Shown here one piece after another: positions 34,584 through 43,529 of a DNA stretch of 64,000 bases. This stretch comes from Gemmatimonadales bacterium. Its GTDB lineage: Bacteria; Gemmatimonadota; Gemmatimonadetes; Gemmatimonadales; GWC2-71-9. Made by a program: the position numbers and the translations under genes. Under the pieces are notes generated by a model. The model was not told the origin of the DNA, made no database searches, and saw only the letters and a program-made list of their open reading frames with translations. Numbering within the stretch: the first letter of the stretch is position 1; each line of letters starts with the position of its first letter. The stretch is from the NCBI GenBank assembly GCA_036500345.1, contig DASYCE010000031.1, positions 1 through 64,000 of the forward strand, given 5' to 3'.

Positions 34584-35992
34584 CGTGCCTCCAGCAACTG
34601 ACGCACTTCGGCGCCGACATGCGTGATGTCGCCGGCGCCGAGGGTCAGCAGTACGTCGCCGTCGCGGAGGACCGCCGTCACCTCTGCCGCGAGTTCAGTG
34701 CGTCGTGGTTCGTAGAGCACGAAGCCGCCCGCCGCGACCGCCGCGTCGGCCACCAGCTTGCCGGTGATCCCGGGCTCGGGCTGTTCGCGCGCGGCATACA
34801 CGTCGGCCACGACCACGACGTCAGCCGCCGCCAGCGCCTGTCCCATGGTGGCGCCGTGTTCGCGCGTGCGCGAGAAGAGGTGCGGCTGGAAGACCGCGAC
34901 CAGGCGCCGATCCGGGAATGCCTGCCGCGCGGCGGCGAGAGTCGCGCGAAGCTCGGTCGGGTGGTGGGCGTAGTCATCGACGAAGGTTACGCCGTGCGCG
35001 TCGCCGAGGCGGTCGAAGCGGCGGCCGACACCGGTGAATCCCGCCAGCGCGTCGAGAACTGCGGCAATGTCGCTGTCGAGTGCCACGGCGACGGCGAGCG
35101 CGGCTGTCGCGTTGCGGAGGTTGTGCATGCCCGGCACCTGCAGCCGCAGCGTGACGGTGCGCCCGCCCGGAAGGGTGATTTCGGCGGTCGAACCGGTGGG
35201 CGCGAGGTCCTGGGCGGTGATCGTGAAATCAGTCGCCGCAGTGCCGAAGCGCCAGGTCGGGGTCCGCACGGCATGCGCGACCCGGTCGCTGCCGGCGTCG
35301 GCGGTGCCGATGATCGCCCGTCGCGCGCGCGCCGCGAAGTCGACGAACGCCGCTTCGAGCGCGTCGACCGAGCCGTAGCATTCGAGGTGGTCGGCTTCGA
35401 CATTGTTGACCACGGCGATCGTCGGGTGCAGGGTGAGAAACGCCTGGTCGTATTCGTCGGCCTCGACGACGAACACGCGGTCGCCATCGAGCCACGCGTT
35501 GCCGTGCCACGCGGTGACGCGGCCGCCGGCCAGCCCCGACGGGTGCAATCCGGCTGCGCGAAGCACTTCGGTGGTCATGACCGTCGTCGTCGTCTTGCCG
35601 TGCGTGCCGGCGATCGCGACGAGCGTCGTTCCGTTGACGAGATCGGCGAGCGCGTCCTTGCGGCGGACCACCGGAATCCCGGCCGCCCGCGCAGCGGTAA
35701 TCTCCGGGTGATCGTCGGGCGCAGCCGCGGTGGCGATCACGGCACGCGCCCCCGACAGATGGGCGGCGTCGGATCCTTGCCAGACTGTCGCACCGGCAGC
35801 CGCAAGATCGGCAAAAGCCGTAATATCGGGATCGCAGCCTGTGACGGCGACGCCGCGACGACGAGCGGCGAGCGCCAGCGCGCTCATCCCCGCACCGCTG
35901 ATGCCGAGGAAGTGAATCGGACGTGAATCGTCGGGATCGAACAGGCCGGCCACAGGGGCAAGATAAGAAGCCGTCGCCCCCTTGGGGAGCAC
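34580..35992 (-). CDS. murC: UDP-N-acetylmuramate--L-alanine ligase
   Basis: ATP-dependent ligase adding L-Ala to UDP-MurNAc, first step of the murein stem peptide. The 470 residues show an N-terminal UDP-binding domain (IHFLGISGAGMSALALAARR near residue 26) and the central ATP loop VAIAGTHGKTTTTVMTTEVL near residue 128. VVEADEYDQAFLTLHPTIAV near residue 178 follows. The C-terminal domain has VDDYAHHPTELRATLAAAR near residue 340. It lies 5 nt after murG and overlaps ftsQ by 4 nt. murB and ddl, often beside it, are not in this cluster. Confidence 0.96.
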   Translation of the reverse strand: MLPKGATASYLAPVAGLFDPDDSRPIHFLGISGAGMSALALAARRRGVAVTGCDPDITAFADLAAAGATVWQGSDAAHLSGARAVIATAAAPDDHPEITAARAAGIPVVRRKDALADLVNGTTLVAIAGTHGKTTTTVMTTEVLRAAGLHPSGLAGGRVTAWHGNAWLDGDRVFVVEADEYDQAFLTLHPTIAVVNNVEADHLECYGSVDALEAAFVDFAARARRAIIGTADAGSDRVAHAVRTPTWRFGTAATDFTITAQDLAPTGSTAEITLPGGRTVTLRLQVPGMHNLRNATAALAVAVALDSDIAAVLDALAGFTGVGRRFDRLGDAHGVTFVDDYAHHPTELRATLAAARQAFPDRRLVAVFQPHLFSRTREHGATMGQALAAADVVVVADVYAAREQPEPGITGKLVADAAVAAGGFVLYEPRRTELAAEVTAVLRDGDVLLTLGAGDITHVGAEVRQLLEAR

Positions 35993-35997
35993 GGTGG

Positions 35998-37092
35998 TTA
36001 CGCCGAACGCGCCAGCGCGCTGACCCGCAGCGCGATCACTTCGGCCGCGTGCGGGCGACCGCGCTCGCGCGCAGCAGCTGCGATCTCTCCCCGGCGACCG
36101 GGATCAGCCAGGAGCGTGGTGACGGCGGCAATCAATCCCCCACCGGGAAGGTCGTGCTGCGGGACCGTGACCGCGGCACCGGCGCGCTGCATCGCGAGCG
36201 CATTGTGGGTCTGGTGATCGGCGGCCGCGGTCGGCAGTGGCACCAGAATCGACGGAATCCCCCACGCGCACAATTCCGCGAGCGTCATCATCCCCGCGCG
36301 CGCAATCGCGAGATCGGCGACGGCCCACGCGTCTGCCATCGGATCGATGAAGGGAATCACGTGAACGTTGGGCGGGTCGTGGAGCGCGGCGAACTCCGGA
36401 TGCGTGCCGCGGCCGGTGGCCCAGATCAGCTGCACCCCGCTGGCGCCGCCGCTCGCTATCCATTGCGCGATCGCCCGATTGACCGCCAGCGCGCCCTGTG
36501 ATCCGCCGGTGACGACGACCACCGGCCGCCCGCCGCGGATGCCGAAACGCCGCACGGCGGCGGCGCGGCGCGCAGGATCCGGGACCTCGATCGGTGCACC
36601 GGTTGTTGTGGCGTGATCGCGCGCCGATCGCGGCAGTGCGTCGAATGCCTCGGGGGCAGCGAGCCAGACGTCACGCGCCCGTCCCGCGACGAGGCGAGTC
36701 GCGAGCCCGGGCCGCACATCGAGTTCGAGGATGCCGGTCGGAATCCCGCGACGGGCGGCGCGACGCAGCACCGGCGCACTCACGTAGCCGCCGGTGCCGA
36801 CCACCACTGCGGGCTGCTCCAGATCGAGGACGGCGTCGATCCCGCGATTGAGGGCGGGGAGGAGGAATGGCCATCGGACATTCTTCCACCATTGGCGCCG
36901 ATACAGCGGGTGGAACGGCAGCAGATGGTGACGCAGGTGTCGCTCCGGAAGGACCGACGCTTCGATCCCCCGCTCCGCCCCGACAAAGACGCATTCCCAT
37001 TCCGGATGCAGCCTGCGTGTCGCGGCGGCGACCGCGAGCGCCGGCATCAGGTGACCGCCGGTCCCGCCCCCCGCCAGAAGAATCGTCGTCAC
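35998..37092 (-). CDS. murG: Lipid II synthase MurG (GlcNAc transferase)
   Basis: GT28 glycosyltransferase that adds GlcNAc to lipid I on the cytosolic membrane face. The 364 residues hold the N-terminal GGGTGGHLMPALAVA loop near residue 8 and HPLYRRQWWKN. The acceptor-side GTGGYVSAPVLRRA is near residue 98. The C-terminal donor domain has VVTGGSQGALAVN near residue 190 and ARAGMMTLAELCAWGIPSIL near residue 265; the latter, with Glu, binds UDP-GlcNAc. The GTG at 37092 overlaps the ftsW stop; the longer upstream frame is antisense-like. Confidence 0.95.
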   Translation of the reverse strand: MTTILLAGGGTGGHLMPALAVAAATRRLHPEWECVFVGAERGIEASVLPERHLRHHLLPFHPLYRRQWWKNVRWPFLLPALNRGIDAVLDLEQPAVVVGTGGYVSAPVLRRAARRGIPTGILELDVRPGLATRLVAGRARDVWLAAPEAFDALPRSARDHATTTGAPIEVPDPARRAAAVRRFGIRGGRPVVVVTGGSQGALAVNRAIAQWIASGGASGVQLIWATGRGTHPEFAALHDPPNVHVIPFIDPMADAWAVADLAIARAGMMTLAELCAWGIPSILVPLPTAAADHQTHNALAMQRAGAAVTVPQHDLPGGGLIAAVTTLLADPGRRGEIAAAARERGRPHAAEVIALRVSALARSA

Positions 37093-38243
37093 GACGCGCG
37101 AGCGGGACGGCCGCGCCGCTGGCCGATCGAGACGAGCACTCCGGCAGAAAAGAGATAGAGGATCAGCGAGACGCGACCGACCGACATGAACGGCAGCGTG
37201 AGGCCGGTTGGCGGCATCAGCCACGTCACCACCGCGGCGTGCATGAACGCCGTCACCCCAACGGCGACGGTGAGTCCCGCCGCGAGAAAGGTCCCGAATG
37301 GATCCTTCGCGGTGCGGGCGATCCGGAATCCCATCCAGCAGAAGATGACATAGCAGAGCGCCACGAAGGCGACGCCGAGGAACCCCCACTCTTCGCCGAT
37401 CACGGAGAGGAGAAAGTCGGAATACGCTTCGGGAAGGGGCCCCAGCTTCTGCGTCCCGCGACCGTAGCCCACACCGATCACGCCGCCGTTGCCGAAGCCG
37501 ATCAGCGATTCACAGGTCTGCTCGACGGTGCACTGGATCGACGCCGTGCGAAACGAGCGTTCACGCTTCGACCGGACCGCATCGAACTTGAGTACCAGGA
37601 ACACCGCGGCGCTGGCGAGTGCCGCGACCGCGATCAGGTGAGGAACCCGGGCTCCGGCGGTGAAGATGACGGCGAGGCCAATCACGGTGAGGACGATCGC
37701 CATCGACATGCTCGGCTCGAGGTAGACCAGTACCGCGACGCCGCCGATGATCGCCATCAGCGGCGCAAACCCATCCCGGAAATTTCGCACCTTGGTGCCG
37801 AGCGACGCGGCAAATGCGGCGACCCATGCCGCCATGGTGAACCGCGCCAGTTCGGAGACCTGCACCTGCATTCCGACCTTGATCCACCGATGGGCACCGT
37901 TGAGATAGGGAAACATTCCGTCGAGCGCGCCCGTTGCATGCCGGCCGCGCCAGATGATTCCCACCATCGCGAGTGCGACGAGACCGGCAAGCGTGAGGAG
38001 AAAGAGCGGCAGCGCTGCGCGGCGCCAGATCTGATAGTCGAGCCGGGCCACAACCAGGAAGACGACCCCGCCGATCAATGCGGCGACCGCCTGCTGCGAC
38101 GCCTCGTGATACCACGCCGCGAGATAGGTTCCCGAGGCATAGCAGCTCGCGATCCCGATCGCAGTGAGGAGCAGCGTCGTCACCGCGAGGAGACGGGTCT
38201 CCCATCGGTATTCGCCGGGGTGACGCACCGCTGGCGTGCTCAC
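37089..38243 (-). CDS. ftsW: Septal SEDS glycosyltransferase FtsW, with an atypical motif
   Basis: Lipid II polymerase of the septum working with FtsI, an inner-membrane protein of about ten helices. The 384 residues show the SEDS features NGAHRWIKVGM and VQVSELARFTMAAWVAAF near residue 125. The periplasmic loop lies at about 235-280, and EEWGFLGVAFVALCY is near 290. The usual final signature (LPFISYGGSSL-like) reads LPFMSVGRVSL here, so the paired glycines are replaced. The Asp implicated in catalysis on the long loop is not confidently placed by eye. Overlaps murD and murG by 4 nt each. Confidence 0.92.
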   Translation of the reverse strand: MSTPAVRHPGEYRWETRLLAVTTLLLTAIGIASCYASGTYLAAWYHEASQQAVAALIGGVVFLVVARLDYQIWRRAALPLFLLTLAGLVALAMVGIIWRGRHATGALDGMFPYLNGAHRWIKVGMQVQVSELARFTMAAWVAAFAASLGTKVRNFRDGFAPLMAIIGGVAVLVYLEPSMSMAIVLTVIGLAVIFTAGARVPHLIAVAALASAAVFLVLKFDAVRSKRERSFRTASIQCTVEQTCESLIGFGNGGVIGVGYGRGTQKLGPLPEAYSDFLLSVIGEEWGFLGVAFVALCYVIFCWMGFRIARTAKDPFGTFLAAGLTVAVGVTAFMHAAVVTWLMPPTGLTLPFMSVGRVSLILYLFSAGVLVSIGQRRGRPARAS

Positions 38244-39604
38244 ATCCCCTCCACGAGCGCGCGAAAGACCGCCCCGCGCTGCTCGTAGTTGTCGAACATG
38301 TCGTAACTCGAACAGGCAGGCGACAGGAGCACCGCTCCCCCCGGCGGCGCGAGCACCCGCGCCTTCGCCACCACATCCTCGAACGTCGTTCCGCGCACCA
38401 CGCGAATGGCGGGAGACAGGTCCTGCTCGATCAGGTCACCCGCCTCGCCATAGGCGATCACGGCAAGACCGCGCGCACAGAGCGGCCCGACGAGATCGGT
38501 GTACGGCTCGCCCTTGTGCCGGCCACCGAGCAGCAGGATGAACGGCCGATCCATCGCCTGGATCGCCACCCGCGTCGACGCGACGTTGGTCGCCTTCGAG
38601 TCGTTGATCCAGAGGACCCCTTCGACCTCGCGCACCGGTTCCATCCGGTGGCGCAAGGCACGGAAGGTCGCCAGCCCGTTCGCAATCGATCGGCGGTCGA
38701 CGCCGGTGGCGTGAACGGCGAGCGCCGCCGCCAGCGCGTTGGCCACGTTGTGGTCGCCGAGCAGCGGCAGGTCGTTCCTCGCCAGGAGCGGCTCGCCCGC
38801 GAGCATCAGTTGATCCGCGTCGCGATCAAACCACCCGTCGGCGCGCACCAGCGTCGAGAACGCGAGGTGACGACCGGGAACGCCGCGGATCATCCTCCGC
38901 GAATCGATATCATCGAGGTTGGTGACCCAGATCGACGCGGGACCGGCGTTGGCGAAGAGCCGCGCCTTGTCGGCGTAGTACGCATCCAGGGACGGATAGC
39001 GGTCGAGATGATCGGGCGCGAGGTTGGTCAGCACGCCCACGGCCGGGGCGAGATCGGGAGCATCGTGCAGCTGGAACGACGACAGCTCCACGGCGAGCCA
39101 ATCGGGAAGCGGATCGGCCAGCGCGACCGTCGAGAGCGGATGACCGATATTGCCGGCGGCAACACTCCGCCGCCCGCCGGCGCGGAGCAGGTGCTCGACG
39201 ATGGCGGTGGTGGTCGTCTTGCCATTGGTGCCGGTCACGACGATCGCCGGGATGTCGGCCATGGCACCGAGCCCCAGTTGCGCCTCCGCGAGCACCGGAA
39301 TGCCGGCCGCTCCGGCCGCCTCGACCACCGGGGATTCGGGCGGAATCCCCGGCGAGAGGATCAGGGCGGCACTCCGGGCCACCCGATCAAGGTCGTGGCG
39401 GCCTATATCAACGGATACCACAGCGCCGCCGTCCGCGGCCAGCGCGTCCGCCGCGGCGTGCAGCACGCCGGTGTCTCCCTGATCGGAGAGGTAGACCGCG
39501 ATCCCGTTGGCGCGCAGAAGATGGGTCGCCGCCAGGCCGCTCCGCGCCATCCCGGCCACGCTGACCTCGCGTCCCGACGCGCGCCATGACGCGAGACGGT
39601 TCAT
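38240..39604 (-). CDS. murD: UDP-N-acetylmuramoylalanine--D-glutamate ligase
   Basis: Adds D-Glu to UDP-MurNAc-L-Ala. The 454 residues show the N-terminal Rossmann-like domain (VSVAGMARSGLAATHLLRAN near residue 15), the ATP loop VVTGTNGKTTTTAIVEHLL near residue 122 and VELSSFQLHDAP near residue 172. LTNLAPDHLDRYPSLDAYY and the C-terminal INDSKATNVASTRVAI near residue 340 complete the family pattern. The ATG overlaps the mraY stop by 4 nt. Confidence 0.96.
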   Translation of the reverse strand: MNRLASWRASGREVSVAGMARSGLAATHLLRANGIAVYLSDQGDTGVLHAAADALAADGGAVVSVDIGRHDLDRVARSAALILSPGIPPESPVVEAAGAAGIPVLAEAQLGLGAMADIPAIVVTGTNGKTTTTAIVEHLLRAGGRRSVAAGNIGHPLSTVALADPLPDWLAVELSSFQLHDAPDLAPAVGVLTNLAPDHLDRYPSLDAYYADKARLFANAGPASIWVTNLDDIDSRRMIRGVPGRHLAFSTLVRADGWFDRDADQLMLAGEPLLARNDLPLLGDHNVANALAAALAVHATGVDRRSIANGLATFRALRHRMEPVREVEGVLWINDSKATNVASTRVAIQAMDRPFILLLGGRHKGEPYTDLVGPLCARGLAVIAYGEAGDLIEQDLSPAIRVVRGTTFEDVVAKARVLAPPGGAVLLSPACSSYDMFDNYEQRGAVFRALVEGM

Positions 39605-40728
39605 CGCAGCTTGAGCGTGGTCAGCGCCACGAGCGCGCAGAAGATTCCCAGGATCCAGAACCGTACGACGACGGTCGATTCCTTCCAGCCGAGCTTCTCG
39701 AAGTGATGATGCAGCGGTGCCATGCGGAAGACGCGATGCGCGTCGGCGTACTCCCGGCCCCGAGTCCGCTTGAAATACTTGTAGGTGCCGGTCTGGAGCA
39801 TCACCGACACCGCTTCGGCGACGAACACGCCGCCGATGATCACCAGCAGGAACTCCGACTTGAGGAGAATCGCCACGGTGCCGAACGCGCCGCCGATGGC
39901 GAGGCTGCCGGTGTCACCCATGAACACCTGCGCCGGATAGGCGTTGAACCAGAGGAATCCCAGGCAGCCGCCCATCAGCGCGGCGCAGAAGATCGCCAGT
40001 TCGCCGGCGCCGGGAAGGTAGAAGAGATTGAAATACGTGGTGGCGTCGACGCGGCCGAGGACGTAGGCGAAGAGCGCGAAGCCGGCCGCCGAAATCAGCG
40101 ACAGGCCGGTCGCGAGACCGTCGAGGCCGTCGGTCAGGTTGACGGCGTTGGAGAACCCGGTGACAACGCCGGCGACGAAGATCACGAAGACCGCCGGCAC
40201 GAACACGACCACGAGGTACTTGAAGAACGGCACGGTGGTCGAGGATGCCGGCATCGTCGCCGGTGAGACGACCGGCCAGACCAGGAGCATCACGCCGAGG
40301 GTCACGCCGAAGGAAACCTGCGCCACCAGCTTCCACTTGGCGACCAGGCCGCGCGATCGTCCTTCCACGACCTTGAGGTAGTCGTCGACGAATCCGATCG
40401 CGCCAGTCCACAGCATGGCGACGACGGTGACTTCGATGAACCGGTTGTCGAGTTGCGCCCAGAGGAGCGTCGGGATCACCGTGGCCGCGATGATGATCAC
40501 CCCGCCCATCGTCGGCGTGCCGCGTTTGACCTGGTGGTTGGCCGGCCCTTCGGCACGAATCACCTGCCCGACCTTGAGCGCTCGCAACCGGCCGATGATC
40601 CATGGCCCCACGGCAAAGGCGATGATCAGCGCCGTCACCATCGCTCCGGCGGCGCGGAACGAGATGTACGTGAAGAGGTTGAAGAGGAGATGTGTTTTCC
40701 CGAGCGGGGCAAACAGATGATAGAGCAT
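39601..40728 (-). CDS. mraY: Phospho-N-acetylmuramoyl-pentapeptide transferase
   Basis: Integral-membrane enzyme making lipid I from UDP-MurNAc-pentapeptide and undecaprenyl phosphate. The 375 residues contain about ten helices. The family motifs are clear: KRGTPTMGGVIIIAA near residue 68, FVDDYLKVVEGRSRGL near residue 112, NAVNLTDGLDGLATGLSLIS near residue 190, VFMGDTGSLAIGGAFG near residue 268, and APLHHHFEKLGWKEST near the end. The catalytic Asp and His are therefore intact. It follows murF by 6 nt. Confidence 0.97.
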   Translation of the reverse strand: MLYHLFAPLGKTHLLFNLFTYISFRAAGAMVTALIIAFAVGPWIIGRLRALKVGQVIRAEGPANHQVKRGTPTMGGVIIIAATVIPTLLWAQLDNRFIEVTVVAMLWTGAIGFVDDYLKVVEGRSRGLVAKWKLVAQVSFGVTLGVMLLVWPVVSPATMPASSTTVPFFKYLVVVFVPAVFVIFVAGVVTGFSNAVNLTDGLDGLATGLSLISAAGFALFAYVLGRVDATTYFNLFYLPGAGELAIFCAALMGGCLGFLWFNAYPAQVFMGDTGSLAIGGAFGTVAILLKSEFLLVIIGGVFVAEAVSVMLQTGTYKYFKRTRGREYADAHRVFRMAPLHHHFEKLGWKESTVVVRFWILGIFCALVALTTLKLR

Positions 40729-40734
40729 CCGTCC

Positions 40735-42087
40735 TCAGGGTGTCGTGGCCGCGCGAGCCAGGATCGCGGGAAGAATACGCTCCAGAGTGACGCCGCGTGA
40801 ACCCTTGAGGATCACGAGCTCGTCCCCGCGGAGGGAATTCGCCAGGAGTGGGGCCATCGCATCGGCGTCGGGAGCGGTGAGGAGTTCGCCGCGGAAGTGA
40901 TCACGAACCGGCGCAAACGCGTCGACGAAGTCTCCCACCAGCGCCAACACGTCGGGGGCGAGATCGGCGAGTGCTACGGCCACTTCGTGATGCAGCGTCA
41001 CCGAGTGCTCGCCGAGTTCGCGCATGCTCCCGGCCACGAAGACGAGGCGCCGGCCGGTGCGGAGTTCGGATGCGAGCGCCATCGCCGTGGCGAACGACTG
41101 GGGGTTGGCGTTGTATCCGTCGTTGATGACGGTGAGCTCGCCGTGTTGCGACCATTCGCCTCGGCCGCCGGGGACGGTGAACTGTTCCAGCGCGCGCGCC
41201 GCCGCCTGGTGATCGAGGCCAAGCTCCCGCACGATCGTCCAGGCGAACATCGCGTTGCCGGCCTGATGGCGGCCGCGTGCCGCGAGGGTGAAGGTCACGT
41301 CGTCGACTGTCACGCGAGGGCGACCGTCGGGCATCATCGTGACGCTCGACGGGCCCGCGTCGGCGCCGTCCAGCCCCGCAGTGATCACCCGGCGGGCAAG
41401 CGCGCGCCCTCGCGGGGCGAGCGATGGCGGGGTCGTCCCGATGATCGCCAGCGGAACGTCGCGCGCGAGCGAGAGTTTCTCGCGGATCACTCCTTCCACT
41501 GACCCGAACCCTTCGAGATGTCCCGCGCCGGCATTCAGTACGATCGCGATGTCGGGGTCGATGATCTCCCGGTACCGCGGAATCTCGCCGGGGAGATTCG
41601 CCCCTGCCTCGACGACAAGCGCTTCAGTGCCGGGCGGCGCTTCGAGGATGGTCATCGGGACGCCGACCAGGTTGTTGAGGTTGGCGCGGGTCCGGTGCGT
41701 CTTCCAGCGCGTCCCCATCACGGCTCCGACCATCTCCTTGGTCGATGTCTTGCCGTTCTGCCCGGTGATCGCAATCACCGGCGCGGCGAAGCTCTTCCGA
41801 CGCAGCGCGGCCAGATCGCCGAGGGCGCGCAGGGTGTCGGCGACGTGATAGAGCTCCAGTCCCGGGACCGGCGGCGTCCCCGCGCGAACCACGGCGCCCG
41901 TGGCGCCGGCATCGCGCGCCTGCGCCAGAAAGTCGTGCGCGTCGAATCGTTCGCCGGCAAGCGCCACGAACAGCGAATCGGGACCGAGGGTGCGGCTGTC
42001 GGTGACGATCGCGTTGTATCCGATCGCCTTGTGCCCGGGGAGTGACAGCGCGCGGCGAACCCAGCCGTCGTCCAAGCGCCACGTCAT
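40735..42087 (-). CDS. murF: UDP-MurNAc-tripeptide--D-alanyl-D-alanine ligase
   Basis: Adds D-Ala-D-Ala to complete the pentapeptide. The 450 residues show the N-terminal substrate domain (VTDSRTLGPDSLFVALAGER near residue 28) and the ATP loop VIAITGQNGKTSTKEMVGAV near residue 106. Glu and His ligands lie in VLNAGAGHLEGFGSVEGV near residue 186, and INDGYNANPQSFATAM lies near residue 310. GQNGKTSTK rather than GTNGKTTT is common for MurF. Overlaps murE by 4 nt. Downstream user of D-Ala from alr. Confidence 0.96.
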   Translation of the reverse strand: MTWRLDDGWVRRALSLPGHKAIGYNAIVTDSRTLGPDSLFVALAGERFDAHDFLAQARDAGATGAVVRAGTPPVPGLELYHVADTLRALGDLAALRRKSFAAPVIAITGQNGKTSTKEMVGAVMGTRWKTHRTRANLNNLVGVPMTILEAPPGTEALVVEAGANLPGEIPRYREIIDPDIAIVLNAGAGHLEGFGSVEGVIREKLSLARDVPLAIIGTTPPSLAPRGRALARRVITAGLDGADAGPSSVTMMPDGRPRVTVDDVTFTLAARGRHQAGNAMFAWTIVRELGLDHQAAARALEQFTVPGGRGEWSQHGELTVINDGYNANPQSFATAMALASELRTGRRLVFVAGSMRELGEHSVTLHHEVAVALADLAPDVLALVGDFVDAFAPVRDHFRGELLTAPDADAMAPLLANSLRGDELVILKGSRGVTLERILPAILARAATTP

Positions 42088-43529
42088 CGGAGCAGCGCCT
42101 GCACGATTTCCCGTTCGTCGAAGTGGCGTTTGACGTCGCCTTCGATCTGATATGTCTCATGACCCTTGCCGGCGAGGAGAACGGTATCGCCCGGGCGCGC
42201 GATTCGCAGGACGTGCGCAATCGCTTCCTCGCGATCCGAGATGCGGTCGTACGAGTCGCGCGGCATCTCTGCCACGATGTCGTCCATGATCTGCTCGGGA
42301 TCTTCGTGTCGCGGGTTGTCGGAAGTGATGATGACGCGGTCGGCCATCTGCGCGGCGAGGCGCCCCATGATCGGCCGCTTTCCCTTGTCGCGATCGCCAC
42401 CACAACCGAACAGCACGAAGAACTTCCCCGGCACGAGCGGGCGGAGCATCCCCATGACCCGCTCATAGGCATCGGGAGTGTGCATGTAATCGCGGAGTAC
42501 GACGAACGGCGCGTCGGCGAGCCGTTCCATTCGTCCGGGGACCTGTGGTGCCGATGCGAGCCGGTCGACCACGGTGTCGACCGGCAGCCCGCAGCCGAGG
42601 GCGGCGACGGCCGCGCCGACCGCGTTGGCGACGTTGAATTCGCCGAGGAACGGCACCGTGACCTCGCGAATCCCGAACCGCCCGCCGATGGTGAACGTCG
42701 AACCAGCGGACGTGAAGATCTGATCTGCGACCGTCACGTCGCTGGCCGGCGCGGTCCCCCAGCTGATCGCCCGCCGGTCGGTCGCGAGCGGCGTCCACGC
42801 GGGATCGTCGGCGTTGATCGACAGCACGCCGTCGGAGGCGACGAGATCGGCAAGACGGAGCTTTGCCGCGTGATACTGCTGCATCGTCCCATGGTAGTCG
42901 AGATGTTCGCGCGTGAGGTTGGTGAAGACTCCCGCGCTGAAGGAGATGCCGTCGAGCCGCCGCTGGTCGAGCGCGTGCGACGACGCTTCCATCGCGACAT
43001 GGCGGACGCCGTGATCAAGGAGACCGCGAAAGGTCGCCTGGAGATCGAGTGGTCCCGGGGTCGTCAGTGCACCGGCCGACGACGCAACCATATCCCCTGC
43101 CCCGTCGAAGGCGCCGAGCGTTCCGATACTTCCTGCATCACCGGCGACGTTGAGCAGGTGGCGCATGATCGCGGTGGTGGTCGTCTTCCCGTTGGTTCCG
43201 GTGATCGCCACGATGTCGAGACTTCGTGCAGGAAAGCCGTACCAGACTTCGGCCACGACCTGCGCCGCGCGCTTGCCGTCGCGGACAACGATGACCGGCA
43301 CCTGGGCATCGACCGCGTTCTCGGCGATCAGCGCCGACGCCCCGCCGGCGAGCGCTTGCGAGATGAAGCGGTGGCCATCGGAGACGGACCCGCGGATTGC
43401 GATGAACAGCGTCCCCGGCGCCACGGCGCGCGAATCGACGTCGATCGCCCGGATTTCGACATCGGCCGCGGGCTCGCGCGCGACGAGGTCGTGACTGCGG
43501 AGGGCGCGAACCAGTTCGGACAGTTTCAC
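42084..43529 (-). CDS. murE: UDP-MurNAc-dipeptide--meso-diaminopimelate ligase
   Basis: Adds the third stem residue. The 481 residues show an N-terminal domain with IRAIDVDSRAVAPGTLFIAI near residue 28, the ATP loop AITGTNGKTTTTAIMRHL near residue 110 and TREHLDYHGTMQQY near residue 205. The amino-acid specificity loop reads ITSDNPRHEDPEQIMDDI near residue 400. The DNPR sequence is the mark of meso-diaminopimelate-specific MurE (lysine enzymes differ), so the wall is predicted to contain mDAP. The GTG start overlaps the ftsI stop. Confidence 0.96.
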   Translation of the reverse strand: MKLSELVRALRSHDLVAREPAADVEIRAIDVDSRAVAPGTLFIAIRGSVSDGHRFISQALAGGASALIAENAVDAQVPVIVVRDGKRAAQVVAEVWYGFPARSLDIVAITGTNGKTTTTAIMRHLLNVAGDAGSIGTLGAFDGAGDMVASSAGALTTPGPLDLQATFRGLLDHGVRHVAMEASSHALDQRRLDGISFSAGVFTNLTREHLDYHGTMQQYHAAKLRLADLVASDGVLSINADDPAWTPLATDRRAISWGTAPASDVTVADQIFTSAGSTFTIGGRFGIREVTVPFLGEFNVANAVGAAVAALGCGLPVDTVVDRLASAPQVPGRMERLADAPFVVLRDYMHTPDAYERVMGMLRPLVPGKFFVLFGCGGDRDKGKRPIMGRLAAQMADRVIITSDNPRHEDPEQIMDDIVAEMPRDSYDRISDREEAIAHVLRIARPGDTVLLAGKGHETYQIEGDVKRHFDEREIVQALLR

